A stretch of DNA of 64,000 nt from NCBI RefSeq assembly GCF_900111035.1, contig NZ_FOFU01000002.1, forward strand, positions 372,001-436,000. Direction: 5' to 3'. The notes under the pieces are model-generated. The model did no database searches. It saw only the letters and a list, made by a program, of their open reading frames with translations, and had not been told where the DNA came from. Position 1 is the first letter of the stretch, and each line of letters starts with the position of its first letter. Origin of the DNA: Treponema bryantii (GTDB lineage Bacteria > Spirochaetota > Spirochaetia > Treponematales > Treponemataceae). A program made the translations under genes and the position numbers. Positions 9,240 through 17,686 of this stretch are shown piece by piece.

Positions 9240-10397
9240 TTATTTTACCCTCAATGTATCATAAATTTTTATCTGTTCTTCTTTGGAAAGAACTTTCCAG
9301 CAATTTGCAGGACTGCCCGACGCAACAGAATCGCCGGCCATCTTTTCTTCCATGGCGGCAAATTCCTGCAAATCAATTCCGTATTCTCTTAAGGTTGGAA
9401 CTTTCAGCTCCTTTGTAAGAGCTTCCAAAGCCTCAAGAAATTTCTTGGCCCCAACTTTTGGATCACAAGCTTTCTCGGCAGCTCCTATAGTAACTGCCAG
9501 TTCTGCAAATTTTTCATAACAGCCTTCAAGAACTGCACGAAGACATTCCACCGCAAGCATAGCATTTGAAATACCATGCGGCACGTGGAAGCAAGCCCCT
9601 ATAGGTCTGCTCATTCCATGAATGATTGTTGTAGGCGCTCCATTAATCGCAACTCCCGCTTCATAGGCGGCAAAGCTCATATTCTCGCGGGCTTCTTTGT
9701 TTGAACCGTCTTTACAGGCAATCGGAAGATATTTAAAAATCCTCTTTACTGCATCAAGACAATACATTTCCGTTACAGGATTTGCTTTACGACAGGTATA
9801 ACTTTCTACTGCATGACAGAGAGCATCCATTCCAGTTGCCATGGTTATGCTTTCTGGCGCAGAGATTGTGTAGTTATAATCTATGACGGCAAGCTTTGGT
9901 AAAAGAGAATCACCTTTATAAAGCAGCTTCTCATTTGTTCCCGTATTTGTAAAAACAAAATATCGTGTAACTTCAGAACCTGTTCCTGCAGTTGTTGGAA
10001 TCAGAACTAAAGGTGCAAAGTTTCCATTCAATTCCTTGCCCTTATAGTCAATCATTTTTCCTGGCAGCACAGACATGGCTGAAATTGCTTTAGCAGTATC
10101 AAGCGGAGTTCCTCCTCCCAGACCGATTATAAAATCACAGTTCTCAAATTTAAAAACCTGTACACCAGACATAATCATTTTGTCATCCGGTTCTCCAGGT
10201 AAATCATTAAAAACCACTGATTCAATTTTCAGAGAGGAGAGAAAATTTTGAAGCTCCTGGGTGAGACCTGTTTTGGTAATTATTTTTCCTGTTACGATTA
10301 AAGCTTTTGTGCCTAATCCAGATAATTCCAAAGCAGCATTTTTTAATGCACCTTCGCCGAAAAATATTTTGGGAACGGAAGTAAAATTATAATTCAT
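9240..10397 (-). CDS. Iron-containing (group III) alcohol dehydrogenase
   Basis: This 385-residue protein has the family layout: the NAD-binding GGGTPLDTAKAIS at 94-106, PTTAGTGSEVTRY at 134-146, and metal ligands D191, H195 (in MDALCHAVESY), H260 (in IIHGMSRP) and H274 (in HVPHG). It would reduce an aldehyde to an alcohol, or the reverse, with NAD(P)H. It starts 2 bases after the class III aminotransferase ends, so an amino compound converted to an aldehyde could be reduced directly. Candidates are succinate semialdehyde to 4-hydroxybutyrate, malonate semialdehyde to 3-hydroxypropionate, or sulfoacetaldehyde to isethionate; the sequence alone does not choose. Confidence 0.88.
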   Translation of the reverse strand: MNYNFTSVPKIFFGEGALKNAALELSGLGTKALIVTGKIITKTGLTQELQNFLSSLKIESVVFNDLPGEPDDKMIMSGVQVFKFENCDFIIGLGGGTPLDTAKAISAMSVLPGKMIDYKGKELNGNFAPLVLIPTTAGTGSEVTRYFVFTNTGTNEKLLYKGDSLLPKLAVIDYNYTISAPESITMATGMDALCHAVESYTCRKANPVTEMYCLDAVKRIFKYLPIACKDGSNKEARENMSFAAYEAGVAINGAPTTIIHGMSRPIGACFHVPHGISNAMLAVECLRAVLEGCYEKFAELAVTIGAAEKACDPKVGAKKFLEALEALTKELKVPTLREYGIDLQEFAAMEEKMAGDSVASGSPANCWKVLSKEEQIKIYDTLRVK

Positions 10398-10399
10398 AT

Positions 10400-11725
10400 T
10401 TACTCCAGATTGCTGTCAACAATACTCAAAACATCATCAAGCTTTGCAAGTTCTTCATCAATCTGAGTTTCTGTAATAATTAATGGAGGCGCAACAATGA
10501 TTACATTTTCGTGCGCATAGGTGAAGAAGCCACGGCACTTCAGTTCTTTTACAATTGCACTCATTATTCCCTTTGGATCCTGACCCCATGGAACAAGAGG
10601 CTCTCGTGTTTTTCGGTCTTTTACAAGTTCAACTCCACTGAACAGACCGATGTAGCGGACATCACCAACGCATTCATGTTTTGCCTTAATTTCTTCGAGT
10701 TTCTGTCCTAGATATTTTCCAACCTTCTGAACATGTTCTTCAATATTGTTTTTCAAATAAAATTCCTGGCAGGCAACTCCGGCTGCGCAGGCAAGCGGAT
10801 GTCCTGAATAAGTAAGACCACAACTCAGGTATTTGTCATCAAAGAAATGTGCAATTTCATTTTTTACGATTGCGCCACCAAGCGGAATATAGCCTGAGTT
10901 TACGCCCTTTGCAAAAGTGATGATATCTGGAGTAACGTCAAAGTTCATATAAGCAAACATTTTTCCGGTTCTGTACCAGCCTGCCATAACTTCATCACAA
11001 ATCATCATAATGCCAAATTCATCACAGATTTTGCGTACACCTTTAAGATAATTTTTTGGATAGATGATGATGCCATTTGAGCCGACAACAGTTTCCAGAA
11101 TGATTGCGGCAATTCTGTCACCTCCTTCAAAAATTACCTGTTCACGGAGCTTTTCAACATAATATTCACATTCTGCATCTTCAGATTCAAATTTGATTTT
11201 TTCCTGATAAGAGTAAGGTCCGCGAAAGTGAATAAAACCCGGAATAGCAGGCTCAAGAGCAAAGTGACGCGGTTCGCCGGTAAGATTTCCAGCACCAAAG
11301 GTAGAACCATGATAAGAACGGTACTGGCTCATAACCTTAAAACGGCCGGTATACATTCGGGCAATTTTGATGGCATTTTCATTTGCATCGGCTCCACCAT
11401 TTGTAAAAAAGACTTTACCAAAACAGTCAGGAAGTCTGTCTATAATTGATTTAGCAAGTTTTGCTCGCGGTTCAGCCCCCCAGGAACCCTGAACATAAGC
11501 ATATTTATCGAGCTGAGCTTTAATAGCCTCTGTCATTTCTTTATTTGCATAACCGGCATTTACATTTACCTGTTCAGAAGACATATCTGCATAACGGTTG
11601 CCTTCGGAATCATAAATATAAATTCCTTCTGCGTGTTCAACAACAGTTGGATTTAATCCGCCCTGTTTACTCCAGCCAAGCAGAACATTTTCGGTCTGCA
11701 TTTGTGCAATTTCATCTGCTGTCAT
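10400..11725 (-). CDS. Class III PLP aminotransferase (omega-amino acid type)
   Basis: This 441-residue fold-type I aminotransferase has D244 in MMICDEVMAGWYRTGK (PLP pyridine partner) and the Schiff-base K273 in IITFAKGVNSGYIPLGG. FFTNGGADANENAIKIAR and YRSYHGSTFGAGNLTGEPR are also class III blocks. The YRSYHG and NSGYIPLGG wording recalls taurine-pyruvate and beta-alanine-pyruvate enzymes more than ornithine aminotransferases, but this is a reading by eye. It is the first gene on the minus side of the divergent pucR promoter region and forms a tight pair with the iron alcohol dehydrogenase. Confidence 0.88.
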   Translation of the reverse strand: MTADEIAQMQTENVLLGWSKQGGLNPTVVEHAEGIYIYDSEGNRYADMSSEQVNVNAGYANKEMTEAIKAQLDKYAYVQGSWGAEPRAKLAKSIIDRLPDCFGKVFFTNGGADANENAIKIARMYTGRFKVMSQYRSYHGSTFGAGNLTGEPRHFALEPAIPGFIHFRGPYSYQEKIKFESEDAECEYYVEKLREQVIFEGGDRIAAIILETVVGSNGIIIYPKNYLKGVRKICDEFGIMMICDEVMAGWYRTGKMFAYMNFDVTPDIITFAKGVNSGYIPLGGAIVKNEIAHFFDDKYLSCGLTYSGHPLACAAGVACQEFYLKNNIEEHVQKVGKYLGQKLEEIKAKHECVGDVRYIGLFSGVELVKDRKTREPLVPWGQDPKGIMSAIVKELKCRGFFTYAHENVIIVAPPLIITETQIDEELAKLDDVLSIVDSNLE

Positions 11726-11876
11726 AAAATCCTCCTAAAAACAATAAACACCGAATAAGCGGCGTTGCTTTGAAAATATCACAATAAGATTTTTTATTTA
11801 TTGACAAAAAGTACAAATATTATTATTTTTTGTGTGCAAATTGCCCGATAAGGCAATGTTTTGTAAGGATTAGTTT
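11726..11876. promoter_or_regulatory. Divergent regulatory region between the aminotransferase and pucR-type genes
   Basis: This 151-base spacer is AT-rich. It contains TTGACAAAAAGTAC near 11802 and a small perfect hairpin, ATTGCC (11840-11845) with GGCAAT (11852-11857), in the probable pucR leader. A TTGTGTGCAAA stretch near 11830 has a related TGCACACAA on the other strand upstream of the liv binding-protein gene (9113-9121), which may reflect a common regulator. Confidence 0.5.
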
Positions 11877-13076
11877 ATGGCTCTTTCACTTCAAACAATT
11901 TTTAATTTTACAGAAACTCCTTTTAAGCTTAAGCTGCTGGCCGGAAAAAAAGGCTTCAAAAAAAATGTAAGCTGGGTTTACTATACCGAAGATGCTGCAA
12001 CAATTGAGTTTATAAGAGGCGGAGAGCTGGCCGTTACCCTTGGCGTTAATTTTGAGAGAAGTAAGGACAATCTGGGAATTCATTCTGATGATTATATTTA
12101 TATATTTTTAAAAGAGTTCATTGACGAATTTATAAAACATGATGCAACCGGTCTTATTATAAATACTGGCAAATACATAAAAGAAATTCCGCAGAGGGTA
12201 ATTGATTATTGTAATGAAAAAGATTTTCCGCTTTTTTCAATGCCCTGGGAAATTCACACAATAGATTTAATGCAGGAAATCGGCAACATGATTGCTAATG
12301 ATAACCTGAATACAAAATCAGTTGAAAAATATTTTTATAAAGCCATTTTTGAACAAAATGATTTTGACCCGCTACAAGTCAAAAATACAATTTTTCGAGA
12401 CACCAAAGAATTCATGATTGTTCTTATAGAGCTTAAAGAAGAACTATTTAATGATGATATGATGAAGATAAAACGTTATGTAGAATACAATTTCTGCTCG
12501 CACTTAAATATCAAACAAAACGAATATGCCTGTTTTATACATAATCATAGAATCATTTTTATTATGAAGGATGCAGGATTTTATGAAATTCATGAAATTT
12601 TTAATAATGCAAAAGCCGACAAGTTTTTCAAACATTCAAAGATTTCAATTTCAGATGTTACAAATTCTGTAACAGGGCTCAGCGAAATCTACATCCATGC
12701 AGAAGCTGCATTAGAAATAAATGCCTCCCCGGAAAAAATAAATTTTTATGATGATTTAGGAATTTATAAAATTCTTATTGATGTTAGAAACAAAGGAATC
12801 CTGAAAAACTTCTATAAGGAAAAACTGGGTAAACTTGAAACAATGGGAGAAGCAAAACATGAAGATTTTCTGCATACCCTGGATTTGTATCTGAAAACTG
12901 GCGGTAATATTTTACAAGTTGCTAAATTAAACAACGCACACAGAAATACTATTATTTATAGAATCAATAAAATGGAAGAATTGCTTTTTTCAGATTTTTC
13001 AGATGGTGAAACCCGTACCGAACTGCAGGTTGCACTTTATATAAAAAATCTTTTAGAAAAAAATATGTTCGTTTAA
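11877..13076 (+). CDS. PucR family transcriptional regulator
   Basis: This 399-residue protein has an N-terminal PucR domain (FKLKLLAGKKGFKKNVSWVYYTEDAATIEFIRGGELAVTLG) and a C-terminal helix-turn-helix of the HTH_30 type (LDLYLKTGGNILQVAKLNNAHRNTIIYRINKMEELL, about residues 339-375). The start has GTAAGGA upstream. PucR-type proteins are often activators that respond to the substrate of a nearby catabolic operon. Divergent orientation makes the aminotransferase, dehydrogenase and liv genes the likely targets. Confidence 0.88.
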   Translation: MALSLQTIFNFTETPFKLKLLAGKKGFKKNVSWVYYTEDAATIEFIRGGELAVTLGVNFERSKDNLGIHSDDYIYIFLKEFIDEFIKHDATGLIINTGKYIKEIPQRVIDYCNEKDFPLFSMPWEIHTIDLMQEIGNMIANDNLNTKSVEKYFYKAIFEQNDFDPLQVKNTIFRDTKEFMIVLIELKEELFNDDMMKIKRYVEYNFCSHLNIKQNEYACFIHNHRIIFIMKDAGFYEIHEIFNNAKADKFFKHSKISISDVTNSVTGLSEIYIHAEAALEINASPEKINFYDDLGIYKILIDVRNKGILKNFYKEKLGKLETMGEAKHEDFLHTLDLYLKTGGNILQVAKLNNAHRNTIIYRINKMEELLFSDFSDGETRTELQVALYIKNLLEKNMFV

Positions 13077-13142
13077 GATTCATAGCCCCAAAGCAAAATA
13101 ATGTGCTATAATCTTACTATATTAATTAAAAGAGAAAAAAAT

Positions 13143-13229
13143 ATGTCAAAAGAAGCATTTAGAGAATAGGCAAGTAATGGTGGCAGTCGTTCACAAGATC
13201 CTAATTATATAAACGTATCCGCAAATTGA
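13143..13229 (+). other. Short reading frame with an internal TAG, possible remnant
   Basis: ATG at 13143 follows AGAG and reads MSKEAFRE, TAG, ASNGGSRSQDPNYINVSAN, TGA. A TATAAT lies about 35 bases upstream. It may be a broken small peptide gene or chance; no family is recognised. Confidence 0.25.
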
Positions 13230-13571
13230 ATTTACGTTTACATTACAGTAATATACTTTTTCTCGAGAAATTCGCTCCATTTTGGAAATCTGATTTATTT
13301 GGTTGATTTGTTACTTTGTACTTTCTTTATTCTAATCTTTGCTTTTGATAAAGGTTTTATTTCTTCGATTTTAAATAAGAAAACATTTCAAGATTTCGGA
13401 AACAAGGCAATGTATATCTTTTTAATACATTATCCAATAAGAATATATTGCGCATGGTTCGTCAAAAAAATATGGGGTTGGACTCCAATTTCTTCTATTT
13501 TCTTCATTATTTTTATTTTGATTTCAACCTTTTTTATATCAGATATCCTGTATAGAAATCAAAAGGCTTAG
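13230..13571 (+). pseudogene. C-terminal remnant of an acyltransferase 3 family membrane protein
   Basis: An open frame from just after the TGA at 13227-13229 to the TAG at 13569-13571 encodes hydrophobic segments and FQDFGNKAMYIFLIHYPI, the pattern of the last transmembrane helices of acyltransferase 3 (OatA-like) proteins. A full gene would be about 330 to 600 residues, so most of the N-terminus is gone. No good start codon or ribosome site is seen. It probably marks the edge of inserted DNA. Confidence 0.65.
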
Positions 13572-14033
13572 TCTATATTCTTCAATATTATAAAAAAACT
13601 CTTTATGTTAGCCCTCTTAACATTGCAAATTGGAATTTAAATTCTATCAGAAGTCCAGAAGGCTGGCCGTCTGGCAGATAATCCAAAAAGACAGAGTCTT
13701 GTTGGCGGAGGTTTAGAAAGGGCAACGTTGCCCTTCTCAGGATTCCAAAGGGCAGAGCCTTTTGGTGGCTATGAAGTGGAGAAAAAAAGCGGTGAAAGAC
13801 TTCCTTTTGGGGAAGCTTTCATTTGCCCGCGCTTTTCGTAACGGAATAGACAAGGGGTCGAGGGGATATGCCCTCGCACAATAGAAGTTTGTTCGCAGAT
13901 TTTTGTAAAAAACGCGGGCAAACTTCTATTGTGTTAGAACTTGGTCACAAGTTCTGGAGGTGCCCAAAGGGCTCTTTATTCTTGCGGATTTGTTGATTTT
14001 TCTGATAGCGTAACGTTGCTTTATCTATGCAAA
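13572..14033. other. Non-coding, structured DNA flanking the mobilisable module
   Basis: No convincing gene is seen. There is a perfect 18-bp palindrome AAGGGCAACGTTGCCCTT (13718-13735), a GC-richer patch with AGGGGATATGCCCT (13861-13874), a 15-bp inverted repeat (13877-13933) and AGAACTTG...CAAGTTCT (13936-13955). Confidence 0.6.
13877..13955 (+). other. Candidate origin of transfer (inverted repeat plus TTGTGTTA)
   Basis: CACAATAGAAGTTTG (13877-13891) is the exact reverse complement of 13919-13933, with a 27-base loop. The right arm runs into TATTGTGTTAGAACTT, which contains TTGTGTTA at 13929-13936. MobV relaxases such as pMV158 MobM nick within TAGTGTG/TTA next to an inverted repeat, so the layout is similar. 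It lies past the end of the mobilisation genes rather than upstream of the relaxase, which weakens the case. Confidence 0.4.
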
Positions 14034-14034
14034 T

Positions 14035-14103
14035 AAAAAAAAAGGCCAGATGACAGCTCCCTTAAAAGACTGAATCCGTCAACGGATAACTGTTATCTGA
14101 CCT
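14035..14103 (-). terminator. Terminator of the mobilisation gene run
   Basis: On the minus strand AGGTCAGATAACAG (14103-14090) pairs, with two imperfect positions, with CTGTCATCTGGCCT (14056-14043), followed by a T-run (14043-14035). An inner hairpin ATCCGT-CA-ACGGAT lies in the loop. It lies about 55 bases beyond the stop of the last gene. Confidence 0.7.
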
Positions 14104-14157
14104 AAAAAAAATGTCATCACTCGGTTCTCGTAAAAAGCAAATGACATAAATCAATTT

Positions 14158-14865
14158 TTATCGTTCTATGTCATAATCCCGTTTGTGAGCTTTTTTTTTT
14201 CTCTGCTCAGGTTCATGGCTGACGGAATCACTTAAGACTTTCAGCTTTGCATCAAGAAGTTTTGCGAAAACAGAGGTCTTGTCTCCCGCCTTACTGTTCA
14301 TCCATTTATCAACGTATGCGGAATGCTTTTTAGCCCATGGCTCATTCTTCAAAACAGAATCATACTGCTTCAAGGCTTTCATAAGTTCCTCGTTTTCAGG
14401 GTCAAAAGATTTTACGTTAGCAATCTTATGAATATTGATGAAGGCCTGGCTCTTGCGTTCCTCTTCCAGAAAAGAATTGCTAGGGCTTCTTAATACAGAA
14501 TAGAATACTTCATCTTTGTTATCCCTGATAAAGTTGAATAAAAGCCGTTCCCGCGTTTCTCTCTGCATCTCTGCCAGAGCCTCGAGTTTTCCGCTTTTAG
14601 TCATACCTGATAAAGATCCTTTTACACCATCGATAAATTTATCAGCTTCGTGTTTGAGGAATGATAAATGTTCCTTTGGAAGAGAAAGCTTAAATTCTTC
14701 TTCCTCTTCCTCTGGCTCTAAATCCAGAAATTCACCAAAGAACTCTTCAAATTCTTTATCGATTAAAGCGAATTTTTCAGCATCTCTTTTTTCTTCAAGA
14801 TATTCTACCCAATCTGAAAAATCCATTCCTGATGGAACATAGTTCCCGTTTGAAAAACTACTCAT
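14158..14865 (-). CDS. Unknown acidic protein encoded after the relaxase
   Basis: The start is placed at ATG 14865, which follows AGGAGTACAACAGT; an upstream in-frame start at 14901 lacks a ribosome site and overlaps the relaxase end. The product is 235 residues, hydrophilic, with an acidic run (EPEEEEEEF) near residues 50-60 and a basic C-terminal tail (EQRKKKAHKRDYDIER). No signal peptide or membrane segment is seen and no family is recognised. Position right after the relaxase and the shared leader suggest a mobilisation accessory or DNA-binding protein. Confidence 0.7.
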   Translation of the reverse strand: MSSFSNGNYVPSGMDFSDWVEYLEEKRDAEKFALIDKEFEEFFGEFLDLEPEEEEEEFKLSLPKEHLSFLKHEADKFIDGVKGSLSGMTKSGKLEALAEMQRETRERLLFNFIRDNKDEVFYSVLRSPSNSFLEEERKSQAFINIHKIANVKSFDPENEELMKALKQYDSVLKNEPWAKKHSAYVDKWMNSKAGDKTSVFAKLLDAKLKVLSDSVSHEPEQRKKKAHKRDYDIER

Positions 14866-14891
14866 ACTGTTGTACTCCTCTAAGTAGTTGT

Positions 14892-16655
14892 TTAATCCCA
14901 CCAGTCAATTTCTTTTCTGGTACGGGTTATTTTGTTTTTACGTTCCTGAACTTCTGGAATTGCTTCCTTAATTTCACGAACTTCCTTAATCTGGCTGAGG
15001 GTATTTCCTCTCATGCCCTTTTCGATGTACTCTCCGAAATTGCTGCAGTAGCTTTGCCTCATGTCTTCCGCAACAATCATCAGTTCATCAGGTGTCTTGT
15101 TCCAGAAGTGTTTTGCAAAATACTGCGCCTTATGAAGCCATCCGCAGAACTTTTCTTCAAGGCCGTTAAACCATTCGCAAAGGCCTTTTCCATCTCTTCT
15201 TCTTGCCATAAGTCTTGCATCGTCAAACTTTATGTCATCTGCAAAAGTGAAGTATGGGGTAGCCGCATTGTTGTTGACTTTCTCGGCCCTCTCTGCGAGT
15301 TCCTTAGTTTCCTTCAGCATCTGGTCTAAGGCTCTGTCTTTTTCTTTTACCTCCTCCTTTTTCTTTTTAAGTTTCTGCACGAACTTGTGAAGGGATTCGG
15401 AAGCATGCTTTCTGGCGTTCGCTAAGAAAGTCTCTTTTTTTGCAACATTTTCCTCGCGCTCTATTAATTCATCTTCCCTGTCGCTCAGTTTGAATTCCCT
15501 GCTCTTAATGTCATACTCCTTTTGTACAACATACGCGTTATGCTCTTCCTTTTCTTTTTCAAGGTCCTTTGCCTTCTGCTTGTTTTCTTCAGCTTGTTTC
15601 TGGTTGTCTTTTTCCCACTCAACATTATCAGCCGATTCTTTATCAACTGCCTTTACATTTTGAAGAAGTTTTTCTCCAAGTGCGTAAACTTCACTTTTAA
15701 GGCTGGGGTCTTTTGAATAAATGTAATCTTCCGTTGTAAGATGGGCTCGCTTTTCATTCGGATTCTCGATTTCAAGGCCATGCTCACGTGCGATTTTTAC
15801 TAAAAGATTCCTCTGCGCATTAGTCCATTGAATCAGGTTTGTTACCATTCGCGATTTTGTGATTTTCCCGCCTTCGGCTTCTGCTTCTTCAGTCTGTTCT
15901 GTTTGCACTGGCTTATCTTTAAGACTTTCAAAACATTTCATACGCTCGTTCAGCGGAACTTCTTCAAGCGAAGGCTCTTCCTTCTTTTTTCTGCGGGGTT
16001 TCTTCCTCAGACCGTAGACTTTCTCTGCGACTTCTGGATCAATCTCTATGTTCATGATGCCTTGTTCAAGTAAAGCACCGTTCATGGAGTTTTGAATCTT
16101 CTGACCGCGTTTGCAGTTGTAGGCTATTGGGATGTAGTCTAAGTGCATGTGGGGCGCACCTTTTACAAAGCCACCGTTTCCATCCTTCCGCATTTCATCC
16201 GCATGATAGTAAGCACCGATTACCTTCATGTTCGGATTCTGCTTCTGAAACTCTTCCAGAAAGGCCTTGTAAATTTCCTTCTGGACTTCTGGATCTGGCA
16301 TCTGTTCAACGTTTCCGATTGTAATAAGGGCTTCCCTTACGGGTACAAGGTCTTTTGATTTCTTTACCTTCTCCCAATAAGAGTTGAACTGCCGTTCCTT
16401 TTTCTTCTGCTTGCCGTTGTATTCCCTGAAAGCTTCTCCGAAAATCTGTTCGTAGGCTTCCTTTGGGGGAACATCAATCCATGTTTCGTGCAGTCCGCCT
16501 TTTACAATATGATCCTGCTTTTCACAATATTTGGGGTCTCTGATATTATGTTCTCGACAAGCCTGATAAAGCTTCTTGCGTTTTCTCCCGCTTGAATCAA
16601 TTCCATCTTTTTCCATTCCGCCGTTGTGGAAAGATGCCGTATAGCTTTCGCTCAC
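14892..16655 (-). CDS. MobV-like plasmid mobilisation relaxase (Mob/Pre family)
   Basis: The start is read as GTG 16655, with AAAGGAG upstream, giving SESYTASFHNGG, the usual short N-terminal strand of the family; a longer frame to 16703 has no ribosome site. The 587-residue product has REHNIRDPKYCEKQDHIV (the HN-R motif), ADEM...GAPHMHLDYIPIAY (the HxHxD/P metal motif), then a long coiled-coil region (about residues 330-490) rich in E and K. Pre/Mob proteins nick oriT and pilot single-stranded DNA; here the integrase suggests a chromosomal mobilisable element. Confidence 0.82.
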   Translation of the reverse strand: MSESYTASFHNGGMEKDGIDSSGRKRKKLYQACREHNIRDPKYCEKQDHIVKGGLHETWIDVPPKEAYEQIFGEAFREYNGKQKKKERQFNSYWEKVKKSKDLVPVREALITIGNVEQMPDPEVQKEIYKAFLEEFQKQNPNMKVIGAYYHADEMRKDGNGGFVKGAPHMHLDYIPIAYNCKRGQKIQNSMNGALLEQGIMNIEIDPEVAEKVYGLRKKPRRKKKEEPSLEEVPLNERMKCFESLKDKPVQTEQTEEAEAEGGKITKSRMVTNLIQWTNAQRNLLVKIAREHGLEIENPNEKRAHLTTEDYIYSKDPSLKSEVYALGEKLLQNVKAVDKESADNVEWEKDNQKQAEENKQKAKDLEKEKEEHNAYVVQKEYDIKSREFKLSDREDELIEREENVAKKETFLANARKHASESLHKFVQKLKKKKEEVKEKDRALDQMLKETKELAERAEKVNNNAATPYFTFADDIKFDDARLMARRRDGKGLCEWFNGLEEKFCGWLHKAQYFAKHFWNKTPDELMIVAEDMRQSYCSNFGEYIEKGMRGNTLSQIKEVREIKEAIPEVQERKNKITRTRKEIDWWD

Positions 16656-16698
16656 TGTTGTACTCCTTTGGGCAGGCTCTTTCACTTTTGGCTTTTGG

Positions 16699-16745
16699 AA
16701 CAAAGGCCCTGGGAGTAGCCTTTGTTTCCGTTTTAACTTGTGTTA
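16699..16745. other. Second candidate oriT: inverted repeat plus TTGTGTTA upstream of the relaxase gene
   Basis: AACAAAGGC (16699-16707) pairs exactly with GCCTTTGTT (16718-16726), followed by TTTTAACTTGTGTTA, so TTGTGTTA is at 16738-16745. No T-run follows the stem, so it does not look like a terminator. Being just upstream of the relaxase is the usual place for a MobV oriT. Confidence 0.4.
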
Positions 16746-17597
16746 TGCGCTCAGAGATTTTTCAAGATCTTCAAGGCTGATTCCTTTTCTAATCTCACTG
16801 ATTGCGTAACGAACACCATTTGCAAAGGCTTCATCCGTCTTTGTTTTGGATACTGACTTTGCAGTTGATTTTTTTGCTGCAGGCTTTGCTTTCACTTCTT
16901 CAGTTTTAGCTTCTGCCTCCGCTTCTGACTCAGGCTTTGGAGCTGCTGGGGAGACAGTCTCTTTGTCGGTCTTTTCTTCAGACTTTGGCTCTGGCTTAGG
17001 CTTTTTCTTGTCCTGAATCTGCTTGTAAACCTGATTCATGCTAAGCTCATCCTTCTTAATAGCTTCCAACTGCTCAGGGCTTGCTTCCTTCAAAACAAGC
17101 CTTGTCTTTTCAACAGTCTTTGCAGAAACTCCAATCTGCTTTGCGATGATTTCAGATGCCTTTCCCTTTTCACCGACTACGTTTCCTTTTCCTTTCTCAA
17201 AGTTGAAGTTTGCGACTGCATCTAAAAGAGCTTGTCCGCTTAAGTTTCTGCGGTTTATCTGCTCTTTGATTGCAAAAGTCTTTGCTTCTTCGATGTTTGC
17301 AAAGTTGTGGATGATACAAGGAATTGTCTTGTTTCCCAGAGATTCCCAAGCACACTTTCTTGTGTGGCCGTCAATCAGGATGTATTCTTTTCCACGCTTC
17401 CAGATATGAATTTCGTGACCTGACTTAAAACCTTCTTCTCTCATTGATTCCCGCATCTTTTCCAAAACATCTGCTTCCATAACTAAAAGCTTCTGGAATT
17501 CTGGAATGAGGACAATGTCTTTAATTTTGAGAGTTTTCTTCTCTCCGATTTTCTGAGTGGTGTCTTTCACCATGCTGATAATGTCGTTAAGTTTCAT
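16743..17597 (-). CDS. ParB/Srx-like nuclease-domain protein
   Basis: This 284-residue protein has a ParB N-terminal domain (about residues 22-115) with GHEIHIWKRGKEYILIDGHTRKCAW and INRRNLSG, a helix-turn-helix-like KASEIIAKQIGVSAKTVEKTRLVL near 145-170, then a low-complexity linker rich in K, P, E and A (about 195-250). Small ParB-like proteins in mobile elements can act in maintenance, replication control or regulation. No ParA partner is nearby, so classical partitioning is unlikely. Confidence 0.75.
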   Translation of the reverse strand: MKLNDIISMVKDTTQKIGEKKTLKIKDIVLIPEFQKLLVMEADVLEKMRESMREEGFKSGHEIHIWKRGKEYILIDGHTRKCAWESLGNKTIPCIIHNFANIEEAKTFAIKEQINRRNLSGQALLDAVANFNFEKGKGNVVGEKGKASEIIAKQIGVSAKTVEKTRLVLKEASPEQLEAIKKDELSMNQVYKQIQDKKKPKPEPKSEEKTDKETVSPAAPKPESEAEAEAKTEEVKAKPAAKKSTAKSVSKTKTDEAFANGVRYAISEIRKGISLEDLEKSLSA

Positions 17598-17686
17598 ATG
17601 TTTACCCTTATGTGTTGTTTATAGTTTAGATTTCACTGACAATCAGGAATCTATTACCAGACTGCCAGTGCCACCTTCAAAAGTAC

